From Apophysomyces variabilis (Eukaryota; Mucoromycota; Mucoromycetes; Mucorales; Mucoraceae), in NCBI GenBank assembly GCA_002749535.1, contig MZZL01000401.1:234796-298795 (forward strand): DNA of 64,000 bases. The letters are read 5' to 3'. A program made the position numbers and the translations under genes. Below are positions 57,139 through 64,000 of this stretch, piece by piece (within the stretch, counting starts at the first letter, position 1; each line of letters opens with the position of its first letter). The notes below the pieces were generated by a model, which worked only from the letters and a program-made list of their open reading frames with translations, made no database searches and was not told where the DNA came from.

Positions 57139-57353
57139 AAAAATATTGGCATAACAGTTCATAAATTGGCGATGTCCATCTTTTTTTTTCTCATATTCAT
57201 TTACACTTCCTTTAATGGGTACTATTAGATCCGATCCGAAACTGGATCAAAGAATAAATCAAAATCGGTCAATCACAGTGCTTGTTATTTATCTGAAGAA
57301 GCAATGTTGTGCGCATGTTGAAGAGAAGTTTAACTCAACAGCTCGTGATCCAA

Positions 57354-58922
57354 CTATTCATCTTCTGCGAATGCATCCTTTCTTGGTATAGCCAGTACAG
57401 CGCTCTGCCAGCCTCCGAATCCAATGGCAAAGACAAACATATCTCGAAGTTTCTCAACGACTTTAGGTCTTTCGACCTCTTGCATATCCTCACCATGGCC
57501 CAAGGCGCCAGCCTCGTTTCTTCCCCAAGTAAGTAGAGTTCCCTTATTAGTTACTGCACCCATGTGGTAACTATAACAATATTCCTTTTAGCATTCAGGA
57601 CAAGTTATAGCGCGCTTCCTGATTATCTTACTCTCCAAACGAAACCTTGCATATGTCTCGGTCTAGTTCTTCCATTAACTTGGGAACTGTGTTCGCATCC
57701 GCGTCGTTTTGACCAAGCATGACCTTCCCATCTGCTGTATATACTGCGAGGTTTTTAAATGCAGCTGACACAAATCGTTGCATTTTCTTTCCGCGCTCGT
57801 TGATCTCCGTTTTGTTAGACCCAAAATGCTTTAGTTCCACAGCGCCACTGGCAGGCGTTATAGCGAACGCTTCCGTCTCGTTGGTGTAGAGTTTAAACAC
57901 ACGTCCCTTGCGTGTCAGTGCCAGGGTATATTTTTCCATTCCTGCGAGTTGAACAAATCGATCATCAGGATCACCACGCCTCTCTATTTCGATGGCAGCA
58001 AGACCAACGCCTGGATCTGTGATTTCCATAACAGGCACATCCTCATCCACACTGGCTACATTGGGTGGATGGGGTACAAGGAAGATCTCTCCCCGCTTAG
58101 TCAGGATACTTGAATAACCCCAGTTGGCCGTGACCTGGGCAACAGGAGAGGGTCTATCCGTACGTAAAACTACTCGCTGTGGTTTCCGTCGGTTACACCA
58201 GTGCCAAATCGAACCATCCTTGGCAAGGGCAATAGCATGGGACCGACCACAGGATAATGTGCGAATGTGGACATCTGGTGGTAGCTCTATCTCGGCTGGT
58301 TCGTGCACACGCTCTGCGCCGAGCGAATCACGCAACAGAACGTCCTTTTGTAGCTAAGCAACAGTAGACAAGCAAAATCAGTCTGAAGTTCGATTACGCT
58401 TTACTTTAAGCTGTGCCTTACAATTCCCCACATCCAAACACGGCCATACCGGTCAAGCGCATGGAAAGACCATCCTCCAGACATGATATCAACAATACCC
58501 TTTCCTCGAAGTGATTGCAGTTCTCGTGGTACGCCAACTGCTACAGAGGTTCGATATCGGTATCGCATAGGGCCCCTATGAAAGAAAGGAGACTCGCCGT
58601 GACCAAGTCTTCCGTCTTCGTTTTCACCCCAGGTATAAACAATAGGATCATTTAACTTTGAATATAGAGTTTTCCAACCATGACTGCGGAAAGCGGCATC
58701 GTATGGGATATTGAAATCGGTCATGACCAGCTTCTTCCATACATGCTCGTCATTGGCAAGCCGATGAAAAAAGCGCGAAGTATAGCTCAGCTCTATTAAA
58801 GAAACAACGTCAAGCGAAGGTAGAATATCCTCCAAGAAGATATCGACAGGTAATTCCCAGAGTTGCATAGTTCGCCAAGAAAGTTCAGAAAGACCAAGCA
58901 GCCAAAAAACTCCGTCCCTCAT
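57354..58922 (-). CDS. F-box and RCC1-repeat protein (Saf1-like)
   Basis: Three exons on the minus strand (about 58435-58922, 57628-58354, 57354-57570). An N-terminal F-box (LPVDIFLEDILPSLDVVSLI, then ELSYTSRFFHRLANDEHVWK) binds Skp1 in SCF ubiquitin ligases. RCC1-type blades follow: VYTWGENEDGRLGHG, MSGGWSFHALDRYGRVWMWG, SCGRSHAIALAKDGSIWHW, and at the end LLTWGRNEAGALGHGED. The central repeats are degenerate. This order is that of yeast Saf1, an SCF substrate receptor. Start at 58922 is the first ATG; MQLWELPVDIF seventeen residues on would also preserve the F-box. Saf1's known yeast substrates should not be assumed here. Confidence 0.87.
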
Positions 58923-60532
58923 CCCAAGAGCATTTCACGCCGCAGAGCATTGAACATAGAAAGCGGAGCTTTTTGATTGGGCAGTTGGCGGCACGCGTCT
59001 TTCCACGTTCAGGTCAACCGTTTGTCACTTCTAGAGAGACTTGATATTAACGTTTAGATTCAACTTCCATGTATGATAAAGACCAAACAACAACATCATA
59101 GCAATTTGTTATTCCAGATAACTGAGAGGCTTTTCTCCATACGGAATGTTGAAATAAAAAACCTGAGAATGATAGTAATAAACGGGGGATATAATCAATG
59201 GACTTTGACAGCTTTATCTGGCATTGCAAGACAGTCGCCTGAAATAATCGGGCAATCCGAAGCTTTAGCCGTGTTGAGAGAGATACTGCAATCCTCATTG
59301 TTCAACTCTGTTCCTTAATTGAGCAAGTTCAGAATCAACCATATACCGCTGTTCAACGCCATTTCCGTCAGCCAATTACGTTACTGGCTTTGCAGTTTGC
59401 ATACAAACAGCAATCGTGTCCTTGACATATATATTACCCTGACCCATCACATCGCATTCTTTCTTACACATAGTGTCCTATGAAGCTGAGCTCCGTTTGG
59501 CAATCGCAAAACTCTTGAAATTACTATCCGTGATAACTAGAATCCTATGGATGCATCTAAGCTACCTGATTCACTAGCACGACTCTAAGTGAACAGGACA
59601 AGGTAGTTTTACCTTTACTATCTTGACTGACCGGCTTACCCGTGGTTTCCATCGTATTAGCTATCCTATTCAGCAACCTTTCAACCCTTTCTTTGCTACA
59701 TAAGGCTTGCTTGATACGGGCATGTTCCCACAGAATTCGCCTCCTGATTAAACGGCATACCGGTATAACCGAACCCGCAAGGGGGTATGTCCTAGCTGGT
59801 CGTTTACACATCTTCAAGCATCTTTCAACCGGATTTCAGACTCATACAGTATCTCCCAAAAACAATTTCGCAAACTACAAAAACCAAAGTCGGAGACCTT
59901 TGGGAATTGAAATTTATATATCCATCTGGCATTCACTTGGCGGGGAGACCGGTATGGCGTCGTCAGTTTTATGACAGGTATGTAAAAGTGGTCAATTCGA
60001 ACTCTTATAACACGACAATTAATGTAATTTGTTAGCGTCAAGCCCAGTTTCCAAAATGCGCCAAGTGAATTTGCTAGATGCGACTTTAATATTGGAAATA
60101 AAGTACAAACTATGTTGACACAACCAGTGAGAAGTTTTCTTTACCAACAATGTCTAAAAGGCCGCTAGTTTTTCCGGAAAGCTGGTGCCAACACTTCGTC
60201 GCAGCAAAGAAGCAGATAGCAGCACATTAACCCATGCAACAAGCAGAACCCATTGCGGCTTTCCTGAGATCGCAAATACAATAAAATTATTTTGTTCTTT
60301 TACTCTCCCTGATTCAGCTAAAAGCAAATAGGCCGAATGGTGCAATTATTCACTGGCAGATAACCGATTCAAAGTCTCCGACGTTAGTGTCATGTAAGGT
60401 GCTTTTGGCGTGATCATTTGCCTCGATCTGAAAATGTCTTACGCTAATAGGAATTTGGTCTTTTCATGGACACAGGATGCGTATAGGATAGTGTGAAGTA
60501 ATATCTAATAAGCAGTATTTATCTAATGCACA
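58923..60532. other. Gene-poor 1.6 kb stretch between F-box gene and RIX1
   Basis: No intact gene. Overlapping ORFs on both strands at 59557-59974 and one on the minus strand at 60154-60345 look partly coding-like but lack ATG starts, splice joints or recognisable motifs. Confidence 0.45.
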
Positions 60533-63324
60533 TTATTCTTCGTCATCATCCGTATCAGGCCCAGCTAAGTCAATATCTGGCATCTCCATATCGTCATCTT
60601 CGTCCTCAAACCCTGTTGCAGACACCGAAACCGGCTGACTAGGTTCTACCTTGTCCAGCACAGCTGTTCGAGGTGACCGTAAGCTTGTTTGACCTTGGGC
60701 GCGGTCAGGGCTTGGGCGCGGCAGTACTTCTTCTGTGGGCTCGGTGCGATCTATCGTATTTATCACGTGCGGATCGAGCGCTTGGTCTTCTTTAGCAATT
60801 ACTTCGCTAGCAATTTTTGAGTGGTCTTCTGCGTCTGCATCAGTTGTAGATACATAAACTGAAGTGGCAATGGTCTCCTCTACTGTTTCAGCGGGCGTTG
60901 ATGCAACCACTTCTCGCACCTCCTCAGAAACATCAATAACTTGTTCCATCATGTCAGTCTCTTTAACTATTGAACTGACTGGCAACTTCCGTTCACTAAC
61001 AACTGGTTCCTCGGGTATTTCGGCGTATATGGGCGTCTCATCTATTTCAGTTCCGGGTAATCGAACAATAGGACCTTGGACAGGGTTGCTCTGTATAGGG
61101 GGCATACGCGGATGCATAATCAGATCACAAATGGCCAGACCTTGCGCACAAAGCATTTGAAGCTAAAATGGGTTAAGTTCTCCCAACTGGTAACTTTCCA
61201 TTCATATAGACTTACCTGGTGACTTTGGTCATTTATTCCAGAAGAGAAAATGCGCACGGCATGTGGAAGAATAGTTGCTTGTGCTTCAATAGGATGCATA
61301 ACCGAGGCTAGAAGACATTCATATAGCTTATATCGGATTACCGCAGTCTGTTCACCGGTAGCAGTCGGAGATTGTGTTTCTTGAAGTATGCTTGCTAGAA
61401 TGTTACTGTCAACGAACGACCGAAGCATTGGGTTCATTGAAGAACCATAAGAATTAAGCAGATTCTGAAGTGCTAGCAAAGCAGCTAGCTGTAGGTCACA
61501 GTCCTTCGTTGTTACTTGGTCAATTGTTAATGTGTCAGAATGCGTCAATTCGTGGCGTCGTTTCTTTCCGGATTTCTAATAGACGATAAGCATATATAGC
61601 TAAGACCACACGAATAACCATATTTACTTTGTTCTGTGATGTGATAATGTTCTCAGGAAGCTGTTCAGCAGCTTTTATGTCGTTGAAAATCGTGTCACAC
61701 AGTGGTTTACACAGACTTTCAGCAAACGCGAACCCGCATTTTTGCAAACAAAGTGAGATCAGATTATAGACAGATACTTTCAACGGCCTATAAAAGAAAT
61801 TAGCCCTTTTTCCACATATTTTCAACAGCACTGACCTTTTCTGATCATATTCGCTCAGAAGGCGGAGCAAAATGCGGGAAAACAACTTGTAGTAGCGCAT
61901 CATCCCTTGCCCAGCACTATCAGTTAAAGTAAGAGACGGATTCAGAATACAGCCGTTGGACGTACCAGAAGAGTAAGCTTGCTAAAAGTTTGTTTGCAGT
62001 CGAATGCAACTCTGGCAAACAACTCATAAGACAGTTGTATTCTCCTTTATCCTTGTATTCGCGCATCTAATACCTAACACATCAGCATTTGCCTGCTCCT
62101 CCACATGATATGTGCGGTAACTAACCAGACTTCCTCCATACACATTATAAATCCGACAGATAAGGTCAACCAGATGTCCAACAGGCACAGGTACGACAAC
62201 AGATGTTTTGCAGCTACCGGTCAAAACTGGTTCATAAGCTATATATAAGTAACTTAGTAATACCTAATCATTATCGCAATGCACTCTGAAAGGTATCGGA
62301 CTCGCTTGACCAGTATAGGGAAGGACTCAATATAATCTGGAGTAAGGGGAGGGAAAGGATAACTTGAAGGAAATTCTTCGACATCAAGATCTAATTCGAG
62401 GTAAATATGCTATCTGGTCAAGCAATGCGCAGTATTTGTCTGTTTACCTTCATCTACAGTTCCAAATAATCGTGCAAGGGACTGATGGACGGATCCAATT
62501 AAACGTAAAAGTGTATCTTTCCATTGAGTAGCCATATTTGTCTTTCCGGCAGTCTGGTATAGTGAGGCAAGGCAACGTCCGATACACTCATTCAAATTTG
62601 GTTCTATATCAGATTCTCCATTAAGACAGTTCAAACATATTTTCAAGCAGTGATCAGCCACGTGCCGCGAAACGGAAGGGAATCGATCCATGTTCACTGT
62701 GAGTGCCTTAAGCGTGGTTGGCTAACTAGGTATAAGCATTTTGAACAACAGTTAAAGTCGCCACGGACTTACTAAAAGTTCGCGACTCTGGCTTAGGGAG
62801 ACAAGTGCTTGGTTAAACCGTGGCAAGTTTGGAGTGGTTACTTCGCGCTGAAGTTCAGGTCTGTCGACTGTGGACGCGAATAGAAAGGACAATGTCTGGA
62901 TCGCTTCTTCATGAATCATCGTGGGTTCAGGTTTCTACCATGCGCGTCAGCCTAAGTTCGATCGCATAATGAGATAAGTTTGAACGTTTACCAGAACGAG
63001 CCCAAGAAGCTGTGCCGTCCATGCTCGAATATTGGCAAATAGAAGTGCTGGCGATTGTTCGCAAGTGATTCTAATCAGATTTATTGCTGCCCATCGAGCA
63101 GGCACGTGCTTTGACTGCAACAGAGTGTTTAGTCGCGCAACCCATTTTCTATGCACTACGTCTAAACCGGCTTGATCGGCTTTTTGACTGAGTAATTGAT
63201 GATTAACTAGGATCTCCACTACGAATGGGAAATTCTTATGAACAGTCGAGTCGTTTGAAATATATGAGCTTATAATATGGCTTAGAAGCTCCAAAGGCTG
63301 CGACGAAGACAAAGAGGTCGACAT
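60533..63324 (-). CDS. RIX1/PELP1 homologue, 60S pre-ribosome processing factor
   Basis: Multi-exon minus-strand gene from ATG 63324 (MSTSLSSSQPLELLSHIISS) to the stop at 60533. The RIX1 domain is seen in HVPARWAAINLIRITCEQSP, then RAWTAQLLGLV, and in later HEAT-like helices (for example VADHCLKICLNCLNGE). The C-terminal 200 residues are disordered, rich in Pro, Glu and Val, and end in an acidic tract (DEDDDMEMPDIDLAGPDTDD), as in animal PELP1. RIX1 works with Ipi1, Ipi3 and the AAA ATPase Rea1/Mdn1 in maturation of the large ribosomal subunit in the nucleus. Exons are about 60533-61162, 61220-61573, 61600-62700 in several pieces, and 62760-63324. Joints in the middle are approximate. It begins 125 bases after the stop of the gene upstream. 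Confidence 0.85.
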
Positions 63325-63449
63325 TTGGCTAGCGATCACTGTTGGCTTAAAGTCAATAGCAAGTGGCAAAAATGTTAATGGAGAAAAAATAGCAGTCCAT
63401 GCGCATTTTTTGATTTTCAAAGTCATAACAATTAAACGAGTGATTTCCA

Positions 63450-64000
63450 CTACAGCGGCAAGGTTTGCTCATCGGAACTGTTTTGCAATCAGAGCGTCAA
63501 TACAAAGAAGTGCATCCATAAAGAGTAAACTTACGGTGTAACAATATGTTCAGGCACAACAGGTAAAGGAACTTGGTCATTTTCGCCTACATGTGGATTT
63601 ACATCGTGAGGTGGTGGTACAGGTGGAGGTGGTACAGGGTTATTTCGCTTGTCAAATTCAGTTCGCAAAAATTCTTTCACTTTCTTTCCAGAACGCATAC
63701 GGAGAATGCGAAGGATAGTTTCACTATTCGGAAGTTCAATGGTTGTAGATTTACGTTCGGTTTTTCGTCTTCTTGCTGTATGTCGCGAATGGTATACTGA
63801 TTTACTTCTGTCAGCCTTTCGGCCACCTTGCAGTTTAATTTCCATCTGGTTCTTGAGGACTTCATGATAACTCTCAATCAGCTTATCTGTTTCAAGATTG
63901 TAGGCGACATTGATTGCCAGAAGAGCATAATATTGTGAATTTTCCAGCTTATCGATAGGAACTGCATCGCCATCTTCACCACCGTTGAAAAGTACTTTCA
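63450..64000 (-). CDS. Partial unrecognised protein, C-terminal end, runs off the right edge
   Basis: Open on the minus strand from the window edge to a donor (CC/GTAAGT) at 63533, then a last exon after AAACAG that ends at 63450 (SDEQTLPL). The visible part has LENSQYYALLAINVAYNLET, a basic segment (RKADRSKSVYHSRHTARRRK), a short helical unit (ILRILRMRSGKKVKEFL) and a proline-rich piece (PVPPPPVPPPH). It looks nuclear, given its basic patches. I do not recognise the family. It lies head to tail with RIX1. Confidence 0.65.

Overview
The window is nuclear DNA from a filamentous, early-diverging fungus, most likely Mucoromycota. This rests on genes split by many short introns (about 45-90 bases, GT-AG, often with a CTAAC/CTAAT-like branch site), AT-rich pyrimidine-tract promoters, a metazoan-style gene set (RalGAP alpha, GLUT-like transporter, VAMP7 longin, PX-AGC kinase, JMJD5) beside fungal markers (DASH subunit Duo1, MTC6, cerevisin-like protease, Saf1-like F-box protein). 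No bacterial operons, CRISPR, rRNA or credible tRNA were seen. Assignment to a genus is not possible from what I can see.

Layout, left to right. 1-2.2 kb: a partial unrecognised minus-strand gene and RFT1 (ER glycolipid translocation). 2.97-8.36 kb: a Rho-effector formin. 8.4-11.4 kb: gene-poor. 11.4-19.1 kb: a very large RalGAP alpha-type GTPase activator. 20.6-22.2 kb: PKA catalytic subunit. 23.8-25.4 kb: GLUT-like sugar transporter. 27.0-28.1 kb: ankyrin-repeat protein. 28.4-29.5 kb: VAMP7-type R-SNARE (eight exons, hidden by short exons). 30.0-32.6 kb: PX-domain AGC kinase. 33.4-34.9 kb: secreted/vacuolar subtilase. 35.1-36.2 kb: unknown secretory protein. 38.0-39.4 kb: ten-exon secreted protein. 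39.6-40.7 kb: NMN adenylyltransferase. 41.3-41.9 kb: DASH subunit Duo1. 42.1-43.5 kb: JMJD5-type JmjC protein. 43.7-45.5 kb: serine palmitoyltransferase LCB2. 46.5-47.8 kb: mitochondrial PPR protein. 47.8-51.1 kb: gene-poor with a decayed or split coding fragment. 51.1-52.9 kb: LAT-type amino-acid permease. 53.1-55.0 kb: MTC6-like membrane protein. 55.5-57.1 kb: nucleosome assembly protein NAP1. 57.4-58.9 kb: F-box/RCC1 protein. 60.5-63.3 kb: RIX1/PELP1 ribosome-biogenesis factor. 63.45-64.0 kb: partial unrecognised gene.

Neighbouring genes do not form a pathway cluster. Several act in connected processes in the cell (polar growth and secretion: formin, VAMP7, RFT1, LCB2; nutrient signalling: PKA, PX-AGC kinase, RalGAP alpha, sugar and amino-acid transporters), but I regard their proximity as ordinary fungal gene order. 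I found no convincing novel multi-gene system. The most useful second looks are at splice structure (two probable GC-AG introns, several stop-free 3n introns), a CaaX-like tail on NAP1, the RalGAP alpha and PX-AGC kinase architectures, an inverted-repeat CACGTG/TGACGT site upstream of LCB2, a nested hairpin at 49.6 kb, and coding-like fragments inside the gene-poor stretches. Exon joints were read by eye from reading frame and splice motifs and have not been tested against transcripts.
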